A stretch of DNA of 64,000 nucleotides from Ramlibacter sp035548915 (GTDB lineage: Bacteria; Pseudomonadota; Gammaproteobacteria; Burkholderiales; Burkholderiaceae_C), in NCBI RefSeq assembly GCF_035548915.1, contig NZ_DASZSE010000032.1:20587-84586 (forward strand), given 5' to 3'. The notes under the pieces are model-generated. The model was not told the origin of the DNA, made no database searches, and worked only from the letters and a program-made list of their open reading frames with translations. Below are positions 16,230 to 25,010 of the stretch, in pieces. The position numbers and the translations under genes were made by a program. How positions within the stretch are numbered: position 1 is the stretch's first letter; each line of letters starts with the position of its first letter.

Positions 16230-17324
16230 TCACTGCAGCAACGCCAGGGCGAACTCCCGCGCATCGAAGGTCTCGAGGTCCTCGAGCTTCTCGCCCACAC
16301 CGATGAAGTAGACCGGCACCGGCCGCTCCTTCGCGATGGCGGCGAGCACGCCGCCCTTCGCGGTGCCGTCGAGCTTGGTGACGACAAGACCCGTGAGCTT
16401 CAGCGCGTCGTCGAAGGCCCTCACCTGCGCGAGCGCGTTCTGGCCGGTGTTGCCGTCGATCACGAGCAGCACTTCGTGAGGCGCCGTGGCATCGGCCTTG
16501 TTCACCACGCGCCGAATCTTCTTCAGCTCCTGCATGAGGTGAAGCTGCGTCGGCAGGCGGCCCGCGGTGTCCACGATCACGACGTCCTTGCCGCGTGCCT
16601 TGCCCGCGCTGACCGCATCGAAGCTCACCGCCGCCGGGTCGCCGCCTTCCTGGCTCACGATCTCCACCTTGTTGCGATCCGCCCAGATCGCGAGCTGCTC
16701 GCGCGCCGCCGCGCGAAACGTGTCCGCGGCCGCGAGCAGCACGGTCTGGCCCTCGGCCGCGAGGTGCCGGGTGAGCTTGCCGATGGAAGTCGTCTTGCCC
16801 GCGCCGTTCACCCCCGCCACCATGATCACGGTGGGCTGGTGCTCGCCGATCACGAGCTGCTTTTGCAGCGGCTTCAGCAACTGCGCGAGCGCATCGGCGA
16901 GGATGTTCTTCGCCTGCACGGGGCGCGTGGCACCCGTCGCCGCGACCTTGCGCCTCACGTCGTCCAGGAGCTGCTGCGTGGCCTGCACCCCCGTGTCGGC
17001 CATGAGGAGCGCCGACTCGAGCTCCTCGTAGAAGGCCTCGTCGATCTGCGCGCCGGTGAAGACCTGCGAGAGGCCGGAGCCGGTCTTGCGAAGGCCCGCG
17101 GCCAGGCGCTCCATCCAGCTTTGCCTTTGTGGCGCCGCAGCAGGCGGCGGCACCTCCAGCGGCGCCACGAGGGCGCTGCCGATCAGCCCGCCGCCTTGCT
17201 TCGGCGACAGTGCGTCCGCGGGAGGGGGAGCGGGAGCCGGAGCGGAAGGCTGCGCGGCCGAGGGCGCCACCACGGGCGTGCCGTTTGTGGCAGGCTCACG
17301 CCTTTTGCGAAAGAAACTGAACAT
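16230..17324 (-). CDS. ftsY: Signal recognition particle receptor FtsY
   Basis: SRP receptor GTPase that brings ribosome-nascent chain complexes to the membrane. The 364-aa protein begins MFSFFRKRRE, then a Pro/Ala-rich acidic-poor A domain (about 10-65), then the N domain and G domain with G1 GVNGAGKTTSIGKL, DTAGRLPTQ (G3) and TKLDGTAKGG (G4). It diverges from the M16 peptidase genes with only 28 bases between starts, so the two promoters must lie close to or inside the coding starts. Confidence 0.96.
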   Translation of the reverse strand: MFSFFRKRREPATNGTPVVAPSAAQPSAPAPAPPPADALSPKQGGGLIGSALVAPLEVPPPAAAPQRQSWMERLAAGLRKTGSGLSQVFTGAQIDEAFYEELESALLMADTGVQATQQLLDDVRRKVAATGATRPVQAKNILADALAQLLKPLQKQLVIGEHQPTVIMVAGVNGAGKTTSIGKLTRHLAAEGQTVLLAAADTFRAAAREQLAIWADRNKVEIVSQEGGDPAAVSFDAVSAGKARGKDVVIVDTAGRLPTQLHLMQELKKIRRVVNKADATAPHEVLLVIDGNTGQNALAQVRAFDDALKLTGLVVTKLDGTAKGGVLAAIAKERPVPVYFIGVGEKLEDLETFDAREFALALLQ

Positions 17325-17352
17325 CGAACATCCGGAGGAATCAGACGATTCT

Positions 17353-18771
17353 ATGAAACCGAACCTGCACCGATTCCTGGCCGCAGCCCTTCTCCTGCTC
17401 GCATCGCTTCCGTTCGGCGCGGCCGCGCAGAGCGCGGCGCCCAAGGCCGAGCAGTTCAAGCTCGCCAACGGCATGACCCTCATCGTGAAAGAAGACCACC
17501 GTGCGCCGACCGCGCTGCACATGGTCTGGGTGCGTGTGGGCTCGGTGGACGAGGTGGACGGCACGAGCGGCCTCGCCCACATCCTCGAACATATGATGTT
17601 CCGCGGCACCGCCGAGGTGAAGCCCGGCGACTTCTCGCGCCGCGTCGCCGCCCTCGGCGGGCGCGAGAACGCTTTCACCACGCGCGACTACACGGGCTTT
17701 TACCAGCAGATTCCGGCCACGAGGCTGCAAGACGTGATGAAGCTCGAGTCCGACCGCTTCGCGCACAACCAGTGGCCCGATGCGGAATTCAGGCGCGAGC
17801 TCGAAGTGGTGAAGGAAGAGCGGCGCATGCGCACCGAGGACAACCCGCGCTCGATGCTCTACGAGCAGCTCGAAGCCGAGACGTTCATCGCGTCGCCCTA
17901 CCGGCGGCCGGTGATCGGCTGGATGAGCGACCTCGATTCGATGCAGCCGGCCGATGCGCGAGAGTTCCATCGCCGCTGGTACGTGCCGGCCAATGCCGTC
18001 ATCGTGGTCGTGGGAGACGTCGAGCCGCAGCACGTGCTGCAGCTTGCCGAGAAGTATTACGGCGCCATCCCCTCGCGACCCGTGCCGACACGCCGGCCGC
18101 AGCACGAACCGCGGCAAGCGGGCGTGCGCCGCATCGACTTCAGGGCGCCCGCCGAGCAGGCGTACGTGGCTCTCGCCTTCAAGGTGCCGCAGCTCACCTC
18201 GTTCGAATCCAGCCCCGCCAATGACGACGCGCTCGCGCTCACGGTGCTGGCGGCTGTCCTCGACGGCTACGAGGGCGCGCGCCTCGATCGCGGCCTCACG
18301 CAGGGGCCGGATCGCGTGGCCGACAGCGCCGGCGCGGACAACGGCCTGTGGGGGCGCGGCCCGCAGCTCTTCGTGCTGGACGGCGTGCCCGCCAAGGGCA
18401 AGACACCGCGGCAGGTGATCGATGCGCTGCGCGCCGAAGTGGCGAAGGTTGCGCAAAACGGCGTCACGCAATCCGAGCTCGAACGCGTGAAGACGCGCTG
18501 GGTTGCGAGCGAAGTCTACAAGCTCGACTCGATCATGAACCAGGCGCGCGAACTGGCGAGCGCATGGCTGCTCGGCCTGCCGCTCGATGCGTCCGAGCGT
18601 CTCATCGACCGGCTGAAGGGCGTGACGGCGCAGCAGGTGCAGGCCGTGGCCGCGAAGTATTTCGGCGACGACGAGCTCACGATCGGCGTGCTCGATCCGC
18701 TGCCGGTGGACCCCAATCGCAAGCCGCGGCAGCCGACGGTGCCGCTGCGACATCAAGGCGAAGTGAGATGA
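17353..18771 (+). CDS. Periplasmic M16 zinc metallopeptidase, catalytic member
   Basis: Insulinase-type peptidase of 472 aa with a signal peptide (cleavage near GAAAQ). The inverted zinc motif HxxEH is present (HILEHMMF), with the distal Glu in the ELEVVKEERRMR helix, and the typical R/Y substrate residues downstream. It pairs with the next gene, an M16 protein without the zinc motif, as in heterodimeric M16B peptidases. The two genes overlap by four bases. Confidence 0.93.
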   Translation: MKPNLHRFLAAALLLLASLPFGAAAQSAAPKAEQFKLANGMTLIVKEDHRAPTALHMVWVRVGSVDEVDGTSGLAHILEHMMFRGTAEVKPGDFSRRVAALGGRENAFTTRDYTGFYQQIPATRLQDVMKLESDRFAHNQWPDAEFRRELEVVKEERRMRTEDNPRSMLYEQLEAETFIASPYRRPVIGWMSDLDSMQPADAREFHRRWYVPANAVIVVVGDVEPQHVLQLAEKYYGAIPSRPVPTRRPQHEPRQAGVRRIDFRAPAEQAYVALAFKVPQLTSFESSPANDDALALTVLAAVLDGYEGARLDRGLTQGPDRVADSAGADNGLWGRGPQLFVLDGVPAKGKTPRQVIDALRAEVAKVAQNGVTQSELERVKTRWVASEVYKLDSIMNQARELASAWLLGLPLDASERLIDRLKGVTAQQVQAVAAKYFGDDELTIGVLDPLPVDPNRKPRQPTVPLRHQGEVR

Positions 18772-20135
18772 ACAGGTACCCGACGATGAAGCAAGGCATC
18801 CGCGCCGCCTTCGCCGCCTTGCTGCCGGCGCTCCTGGTCGCCGGCAACGCGAGTGCCGCGCTGCCGATCCAGAACTGGGCCCAGCCGAGCGGCGCGCGCG
18901 TATGGCTCATCGAAAGCCACGTGCTGCCGATGGTGGACGTGCAGATGGACTTCGACGCGGGCGAGCGCCGTTCGCCGCCCGACAAGGCGGGACTCGCGGA
19001 CGTGACCGCGGGCATGGCCTCCAAGGGCCTTGCCGCGCGCGATGGCGAGCCCGCGATGGACGAGAACCAGCTTGGCGAAGCGTGGGCCGACCTCGGCGCG
19101 GCCTTCGCGGGCAGCGCGAGCGCCGACCGCATGAGCTTCACCATGCGCTCGCTCACCGACCCGAAACTGCTGCCCCAAGCGGTGCGGCTCGGCGCGCGCC
19201 AGCTCGGCGAGCCCTCGTATCCCGACGATGTGTGGACGCGCGAACGCGCGCGCATGAGCTCGGCGATCCGCGAGGCCGACACGCGCCCGCCGACGGTCGC
19301 TCGCAAGGCGTTCTCCCGCGCGGTCTACGGCGGCCATCCTTACGGCAGCGAGACGACGGAGGAGTCGCTCGCGCGCATCACCACCGCCGACATGCACCAG
19401 GTCCACGACCGCTACCTGCAGGCCTGCCGCGCGAAGGTGAGCATCGTGGGCGACCTCACTCGCGAGCAGGCCGACCGGATCGCCACGCAGCTGCTTTCGC
19501 GTCTGCCCGCCCGCGGCGCCGGCGGCTGCGATCCGCTGCCCGCGGTCGCGGAAGTGCCGGCGCTTGCCGCGCCGCTGGAACGCGACATCGCCTTTGCCGC
19601 CGCGCAGGCGCAAGTGCTGATCGGCCAGCCCGGCTACAAGCGCAGCGATCCGGACCACTTCCCGCTGCTGGTGGGCAACTACATCCTGGGCGGGGGCGGC
19701 TTCGTGTCGCGGCTCACGACCGAGGTGCGGGAAAAGCGCGGCCTGAGCTACAGCGTCTACAGCTACTTCTCACCGGGAATGCATGCGGGAGCCTTCATCC
19801 TGGGCCTGCAGACCCGCCCCGACCAGGCGCCGCAGGCCGTGCAGGTCGCACGCGACGTGCTCGCGCGCTTCGTCGCCGAAGGGCCCACGGCCGCTGAACT
19901 GAAGGCGGCCAAGGACTTTCTGATCGGCGGCTTCCCGCTGCTTCTGGACAGCAACGCCAAGCTGCTGGGCAACCTCGCCAACATCGCCTGGTACGACTTG
20001 CCGCTCGACTATCTCGACACCTGGACGAAGCACGTGGAAGCGGTGACGGCCGAGCAGGTGAAGGCCGCAATGCAGCGCAAGCTCCAGCCCGCACGCATGG
20101 TGACGGTGATCGTGGGAGCCGCTCCGCCCCGCTGA
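18768..20135 (+). CDS. M16 family protein lacking the zinc site
   Basis: Partner subunit of 455 aa with a signal peptide (AGNASA). The region equivalent to HxxEH reads DVTAGMASKG, so it cannot bind zinc, but the C-terminal signatures of the non-catalytic subunit are intact (GGGGFVSRLTTEVREKRGLSYSVYS, with the conserved R and Y). It probably supplies the substrate-binding half to the preceding peptidase. Start ATG 18768 overlaps the upstream stop. Confidence 0.92.
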   Translation: MNRYPTMKQGIRAAFAALLPALLVAGNASAALPIQNWAQPSGARVWLIESHVLPMVDVQMDFDAGERRSPPDKAGLADVTAGMASKGLAARDGEPAMDENQLGEAWADLGAAFAGSASADRMSFTMRSLTDPKLLPQAVRLGARQLGEPSYPDDVWTRERARMSSAIREADTRPPTVARKAFSRAVYGGHPYGSETTEESLARITTADMHQVHDRYLQACRAKVSIVGDLTREQADRIATQLLSRLPARGAGGCDPLPAVAEVPALAAPLERDIAFAAAQAQVLIGQPGYKRSDPDHFPLLVGNYILGGGGFVSRLTTEVREKRGLSYSVYSYFSPGMHAGAFILGLQTRPDQAPQAVQVARDVLARFVAEGPTAAELKAAKDFLIGGFPLLLDSNAKLLGNLANIAWYDLPLDYLDTWTKHVEAVTAEQVKAAMQRKLQPARMVTVIVGAAPPR

Positions 20136-20230
20136 CCTGTCAATCCTGACAGGGGTTGGGAAAACTTTCGACTTCGGATGCACCAGAATCGTTCTACTTG
20201 CTGTCACGCAGGGAGAGGACCGAGAAGACG

Positions 20231-20268
20231 GATTCGAGCAATGAGATTCGAGCAATGAGATTCGAGCA
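20231..20268. repeat. 14-bp tandem repeat
   Basis: GATTCGAGCAATGA occurs twice head-to-tail (20231-20244 and 20245-20258), followed by ten bases of a third copy. It lies in the 234-base gap between the M16 genes and rsmD, upstream of a terminator hairpin. No function is evident. Confidence 0.7.
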
Positions 20269-20297
20269 TCCATGGCTCTAGGCAGACGTAGAGTTGC

Positions 20298-20328
20298 GGG
20301 CACGGCGCAAGTCGTGCCCGTTTTTTTT
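20298..20328 (+). terminator. Rho-independent terminator after the M16 pair
   Basis: GGGCACG (20298-20304) pairs with CGTGCCC (20313-20319), followed by G and eight T residues. It separates the M16 unit from rsmD, which starts 42 bases further on. Confidence 0.88.
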
Positions 20329-20369
20329 GCTTTCTTCCTGCCATTTTCTTTGCCCTTATCCTTGCCGGC

Positions 20370-20939
20370 ATGCCGAACGAAATCCGGATCGTGGGCGGGC
20401 GCTTCAAGCGCACGCGGCTCGCGGTCGCCGACAAGCCGGGTCTGAGGCCGACGCCCGACCGCGTGCGCGAAACCCTCTTCAACTGGCTCGGCCAGGACCT
20501 CGCCGGCTGGCGCTGCGTGGACGCCTTCGCCGGAACCGGCGCGCTCGGCTTCGAGGCCGCGTCTCGCGGCGCCGCGCAAGTCCTCCTCGTCGAGCAGGAC
20601 TCGCAACTCGTCGATGCCCTGCGCGCCGTCCAGGCGCGGCTGAAGGCCGACGGCGTGCGCGTCGTGCGCGGCAACGCGCTCACGCAACTCGCGGCGCTGC
20701 CCGGAGCAAGCGTCGATCTGGTCTTCCTCGACCCGCCGTTCGATGCCCCCCTGATCGAAAAGGCGCTCACCGCCTGTGTGCAAGCGCTCGCACCAGAGGG
20801 TCTGGTCTACCTCGAGTCCCCTGCCGAGTGGAGCGACGAGCGCCTGAAGCCGCTTGGCTTCGAGCGGCTGCGCCACCTGAAGGCCGGACAGGTCCATGCC
20901 CATCTGCTGCGGCTGCATAATGCGCCGCAGCAAGCCTGA
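20370..20939 (+). CDS. rsmD: 16S rRNA m2G966 methyltransferase RsmD
   Basis: Methylates G966 of 16S rRNA, 189 aa. Family hallmarks: IRIVGGRFKRTRL at the N-terminus, GLRPTPDRVRETLFNWL, SAM loop DAFAGTGALGFEAASRG and the catalytic DPPF (in VFLDPPFDAPL). coaD follows after nine bases, the common rsmD-coaD pairing. Confidence 0.95.
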   Translation: MPNEIRIVGGRFKRTRLAVADKPGLRPTPDRVRETLFNWLGQDLAGWRCVDAFAGTGALGFEAASRGAAQVLLVEQDSQLVDALRAVQARLKADGVRVVRGNALTQLAALPGASVDLVFLDPPFDAPLIEKALTACVQALAPEGLVYLESPAEWSDERLKPLGFERLRHLKAGQVHAHLLRLHNAPQQA

Positions 20940-20948
20940 AGTTCACCC

Positions 20949-21449
20949 ATGCCGCAGAAAATCATTGCCGTCTACCCCGGCACCTTCGATCCCATGACAC
21001 TCGGGCACGAAGACGTGATCCGCCGGGCCTGCCAGCTGTTCGACTCGGTGATCGTCGCGGTCGCGTCGGGCCACCACAAGAAGGCGATGTTCACCTTGCA
21101 GGAGCGCGTCGACATGGCGCGCGACGCCGTGAAGTCGCTGCCGCACGTGCAGGTCGAGGGCTTCAGCGGCCTCGTGCGCGACTTCGTGGTGGCGCGCGGA
21201 GCCAAGGCGATGGTGCGGGGGCTGCGCGCCGTGACCGATTTCGACTACGAATTCCAGCTCGCGGGCATGAACCGCAGCCTCATGCCGGAAGTGGAGACCG
21301 TGTTCCTCACGCCGAGCGACAAGTACCAGTTCATCAGCAGCACGTTCGTGCGCGAGATCGCGGTGCTCGGAGGCGAGATCGACAAGTTCGTGTCGCCCAT
21401 CATCCAGCAGCGGATGATCGAGAAGGTGAGAAGCCTCGGCAGGGATTGA
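20949..21449 (+). CDS. coaD: Phosphopantetheine adenylyltransferase
   Basis: Penultimate enzyme of coenzyme A synthesis, 166 aa. It has the nucleotidyltransferase motif TFDPMTLGHEDVIRRA, the VRGLRAVTDFDYEFQLAGMN segment and the ISSTFVREIAVLGG signature. The ferredoxin gene that often follows coaD in this phylum is not here but at 30432. Confidence 0.97.
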   Translation: MPQKIIAVYPGTFDPMTLGHEDVIRRACQLFDSVIVAVASGHHKKAMFTLQERVDMARDAVKSLPHVQVEGFSGLVRDFVVARGAKAMVRGLRAVTDFDYEFQLAGMNRSLMPEVETVFLTPSDKYQFISSTFVREIAVLGGEIDKFVSPIIQQRMIEKVRSLGRD

Positions 21450-21455
21450 GGCCGC

Positions 21456-22157
21456 CTAAGCCGCCAGCGCGGCAAGCCACCGCATCAGTTGCGCGTTCAC
21501 GATCTGCGGCTGCTCCATCGTGAGCATGTGCCCGCAGCGCGGCACCGTCACGAGTTCGGCATGCGCAACGAGCGAGGCGATCTCGCGCGAGCACTCCGGC
21601 GGCGTGAGCTGGTCGTCTTCGCCGCACATCACGAGCACGGGGCAGGTCACGTTCGGCAGATGCTCGCGCGCGTCCGGCCGCGCCATCACCGCGCGGTTCT
21701 GGCGAATGAGCTGCGCGGCGCCGGCCTCGTACACGAAGCCGAGATACGCCTCGACGAGCGCGCGATCCCTGGCATGCTCGGGGTGGAAGGCGAAGCCGAC
21801 GTTGGGCTCGATCACTTCGGCAAGCCGCCCATCCTCGAAGAGCGCGATGGCCGCTTCGCGCAAAGCGCGCATCCGCTCGTCCTCGGGCCGCGGATTGGTG
21901 CCGAGCAGAGCGATGCCGCGTATGCGCTGCGGCGCCTCGCGCACGGCTTGCATCGCGAGCATGCCGCCCATCGAGGCGCCGCACAGCACGAGCTCGCCCG
22001 CGTGCTGCGCAAGCAGCGCCGACGCCATGGCTTCGATGCTGTCGTGCTGCGAATGCACGTCCGTCACGGTAGGCCGCCAGGATCGCAGGGCTTCGAGCTG
22101 CGAGCGCCACATGACGGCGTTGCCCGCCAGGCCGGGAAGAAGAACGAGCGTGAACAT
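21456..22157 (-). CDS. Alpha/beta hydrolase
   Basis: A 233-aa single-domain hydrolase with the nucleophile elbow GASMGG (Ser62), a likely acid in CGEDDQLTPPE and the catalytic His in CGHMLTMEQP. The oxyanion region is LLPGLAGNAVMW. It is the last gene of the minus-strand transporter/amidase block, 84 bases after the TPR gene. Substrate unknown; esterase or lactonase activity is possible. Confidence 0.85.
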   Translation of the reverse strand: MFTLVLLPGLAGNAVMWRSQLEALRSWRPTVTDVHSQHDSIEAMASALLAQHAGELVLCGASMGGMLAMQAVREAPQRIRGIALLGTNPRPEDERMRALREAAIALFEDGRLAEVIEPNVGFAFHPEHARDRALVEAYLGFVYEAGAAQLIRQNRAVMARPDAREHLPNVTCPVLVMCGEDDQLTPPECSREIASLVAHAELVTVPRCGHMLTMEQPQIVNAQLMRWLAALAA

Positions 22158-22241
22158 GGATTGCGGCGTGACGTCGATGGGACAGTGCGGATTCTGGCAT
22201 TCAACGCAGCTGCCGAAGGGTGCCGGCCCGCGCGGGCCCGC

Positions 22242-23567
22242 TCACGCGAGCGACGCGAGCGCAGCGAGCCCCAGGGCGGGGTAGACCCGCGAGGCGAGCC
22301 GCCTCAGGCGAAGAGACTCGGGCTGCGCGCGCAGCTGCTGCTGCACGAGCTGCTGCGCGCCGGTATAGGCTCCCGCGTGGAGCATCGCGTCGAGCTGGAG
22401 CTGCGAGAAGAGATCGCGCTGCGCGTGGCTGCCGCCGATTTCCGTCATGCGGGGCAGGGCTTCGCCGAGATGGTCCATGGCCGCACGCCATTGGCCGCGT
22501 GCGTGGGCGAGCAGGCCGCGCGCCGCGGGCACGCAGACCCGGCGCCAGGCATCGCCCGCCGCTTCGCCCGCATGCGCCTCGATTCCCGCGAGCAGCAGCA
22601 AAGCTTCGGGCCGCGCCGCGCGAGCGAGCCCATAGAGGTAATGCAAGTCGAGAAAGGGCAGCACGTGCTCGTCCACGCGCGGCGCTATGTGATCGGCGAC
22701 GTCCTGCCACCGCGATCCCACGTCGCCGCCCGCGAGCTCGATGCGAGCGAGCAGCGACACGGCATTCACCTGGTCCTGCGAATACGCCTTGACGACGCCC
22801 CACACCTGGCGGTCGTAGAGCGAAAGCGCTTCCTCGATGCGGCCGAGCTCGATCGCGAAGAGCGCCTGGTGCCACCAGTTGTGCGTGACCATGAACGAGT
22901 TGAGCGCGGTCCAGGTCGGCGCGACGTCCTGCATGAATGCGTGGCCCTCCTCGAAGCGGCCCTGCGTGAGCATGACGTGCGCGAGCGCGTGGTGCGCCCA
23001 GGGTTCCTTGCGGCGCAACGCGATCGCGCGGCGGGCCGACGCCTCGGCCTCCTCGATGAAATGGCACTGCTCCCAGGCAAAAGCCAGCATCCCGTGGAAA
23101 AACGGCACGTCCGATGCCGACTCGCGCGCGGCAAGCGCGATGCGCAGCATGCCGGGTGAATCGCCGGCGTTGAAGAAGTGGTATTGACCGAGCTTGAGCG
23201 ATGCGAGGTCGCGCGGAAATTCCCGTGCCTGCTCCTCGTGCAGCGCGGCGGCGCGTTCGGTGTCGCCTTCGACCCACGCGCCCACGGCCGCGATGAAGCG
23301 CTGTTCGCGTGGTGTCGAGCAAGCGCCGGTGCGTTGCGCACGCTGCAGGAACGGCCGGGCGGCGAGCGGCGCGTCGCGGGATTCCGCGAACATGTGGACC
23401 GCCGCCGCGCAGGCCTGCACGATGGGGCTTTCGTCGGTCTCGGCGGCCGCGAGGATGTTGACCGCGCGCGCCTCGCTCGCGATGAAGCCCTCGACGAAAT
23501 CGTTCAGCGCGGCAAGCGATGCACTGTCCGCGACGGTGACGACGTTGCCGAGGCAGTCAGTCGACAT
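22242..23567 (-). CDS. TTC38-like tetratricopeptide protein
   Basis: A 441-aa soluble protein of repeated helical pairs; segments such as PFFHGMLAFAWEQC, EPWAHHALAHVMLTQGR and THNWWHQALFAIELGR match the TTC38 family of TPR-like proteins, whose role is unknown. Its start lies 11 bases inside the end of the amidase gene, so the two are translationally linked. Confidence 0.75.
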   Translation of the reverse strand: MSTDCLGNVVTVADSASLAALNDFVEGFIASEARAVNILAAAETDESPIVQACAAAVHMFAESRDAPLAARPFLQRAQRTGACSTPREQRFIAAVGAWVEGDTERAAALHEEQAREFPRDLASLKLGQYHFFNAGDSPGMLRIALAARESASDVPFFHGMLAFAWEQCHFIEEAEASARRAIALRRKEPWAHHALAHVMLTQGRFEEGHAFMQDVAPTWTALNSFMVTHNWWHQALFAIELGRIEEALSLYDRQVWGVVKAYSQDQVNAVSLLARIELAGGDVGSRWQDVADHIAPRVDEHVLPFLDLHYLYGLARAARPEALLLLAGIEAHAGEAAGDAWRRVCVPAARGLLAHARGQWRAAMDHLGEALPRMTEIGGSHAQRDLFSQLQLDAMLHAGAYTGAQQLVQQQLRAQPESLRLRRLASRVYPALGLAALASLA

Positions 23568-24996
23568 GGTGCAGCGCGTCCGAAGGCGGCTGAGGCCACG
23601 GACGCTGCGAACCGCGCAGCAGCTCCAAAGCGCGTGCAACCTGCAGCACCCCGAGATCGTCGAACCGCTGTCCCGCGATCTGCAGGCCGATCGGCAAGCC
23701 GGTGGACGTATAGCCGCAATTGATCGACGCCGCCGGTTGTTCCGACATGTTGAAGGGCACCGTGAAGCCGATGTGCTCGAGCGGCGCATTGACCGGATCG
23801 TTCGTGGGCGAGGCGAGCTCCGCCTGGAAGGCGGGTACCGGCGACGTCGGCGAGATCACGTAATCGAACGCGCGGCAAGCATTCACCGCCGCAACGCGCG
23901 TCGCGTGGAACTGGTGGAAGGCCTTGAACACTTCTTCGCCGCTCATCCCTTCGGCGCTGTCGGCCCACTGCTGGATGTAGGGCAGCACGCGCGCCTTCAC
24001 CTGTGCGGGCAGCGCCTTCATGTCGACGTAGGAGCGCATGCGCCACGCGTGGTCCATGCCGCGCAGCATGGCGGGCGTCATGAAGGGACGCATCGGCGCG
24101 ACGACCGCGCCCGCGCGTTCCATGATCTGCGCCGCGGCCTCCACCGCCTGCCGCACTTCGGGCTCGACCGGCAGGCCGCAACCCGCATCGAGCAGCAACC
24201 CGATGCGCAATCCCTTCAGGCGCTCCACCCCGGCGTCGAATCGATGCCACGCGATGTCCTCGGGCGGCAGGCTCATGCTGTCGCGTGCATCGGGCTTCGC
24301 GAGCACCGACATGAAAAGCGCCGCATCGGCGACCGAGCGCGTCATGGGACCGGCGGCGCGACCGGTATAGGGAGGATCGATGGGAACCCGCCCGAGGCTC
24401 GGCTTCAGCGTGAAGATGCCGCACCAGCCGGCCGGCAGGCGCAGCGACCCGCCGATGTCGGTGCCGATGTGCAGCGGGCCGTACCCCGCCGCGGCGGCGC
24501 TGCCCGCGCCCGCGCTCGAGCCGCCGGGCGTCTTCGAGAAGTCCCACGGATTGCGCGCGAGATTGTGATAGCTCGACAGCCCCGACGAGAGCATGCCGTA
24601 GTCGGGCATGGTGGTCTTCGCAAGCAGCACGCCGCCCGCCTCGCGCGTGCGCGCCGCGGGCGGCGCATCCGCGAGGGCGGGCGTGTTCTCGGTGGCGGCG
24701 GTGCCAAGCGGCGTGGGGTCGCCGGCGGTCGCGATGTTGTCCTTGATCGTGACGGGCACACCGTCGATCGCGCCGAGCGGCGCGCCGCGCATCCAGCGTG
24801 CCTCGCTCGCGCGGGCCTGGCGCAGCACCTCGTCGGGCTTCAGCAGGAAGAGCGCATGAAGGTGCTGTTCCCAGCGCTCCACGTGGCCGAGCACGGCGCG
24901 GGCCACGTCCACCGGCGAGAAGTCGCGGCGCCGGTACCCTTCGACGAGCGCCGGCGCGGAGAGCTCATGCAGTGCGGGCGTGGACGGCTCGCTCAT
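23557..24996 (-). CDS. Amidase-signature enzyme
   Basis: Amidase-signature hydrolase of 479 aa. The Ser-cisSer-Lys catalytic set is visible: Lys85 in VTIKDN, the Gly/Ser-rich PGGSSAG (S160/S161) and the nucleophile Ser184 in DIGGSLR. It is not GatA, since no gatB/gatC are nearby and the C-terminus differs. It sits between a peptide-type ABC transporter and a TPR gene, 14 bases after the substrate-binding protein gene, so a role in hydrolysing an imported amide or peptide-like compound is inferred. Confidence 0.9.
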   Translation of the reverse strand: MSEPSTPALHELSAPALVEGYRRRDFSPVDVARAVLGHVERWEQHLHALFLLKPDEVLRQARASEARWMRGAPLGAIDGVPVTIKDNIATAGDPTPLGTAATENTPALADAPPAARTREAGGVLLAKTTMPDYGMLSSGLSSYHNLARNPWDFSKTPGGSSAGAGSAAAAGYGPLHIGTDIGGSLRLPAGWCGIFTLKPSLGRVPIDPPYTGRAAGPMTRSVADAALFMSVLAKPDARDSMSLPPEDIAWHRFDAGVERLKGLRIGLLLDAGCGLPVEPEVRQAVEAAAQIMERAGAVVAPMRPFMTPAMLRGMDHAWRMRSYVDMKALPAQVKARVLPYIQQWADSAEGMSGEEVFKAFHQFHATRVAAVNACRAFDYVISPTSPVPAFQAELASPTNDPVNAPLEHIGFTVPFNMSEQPAASINCGYTSTGLPIGLQIAGQRFDDLGVLQVARALELLRGSQRPWPQPPSDALHHVD

Positions 24997-25010
24997 TCAG
25001 GCCCGCCGCT

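Noticed and set aside
16230..17681. Longer FtsY starting upstream of 17324
   Set aside because: The extra N-terminus is antisense to the M16 peptidase gene; ATG 17324 gives the expected MFSFFRKR start.
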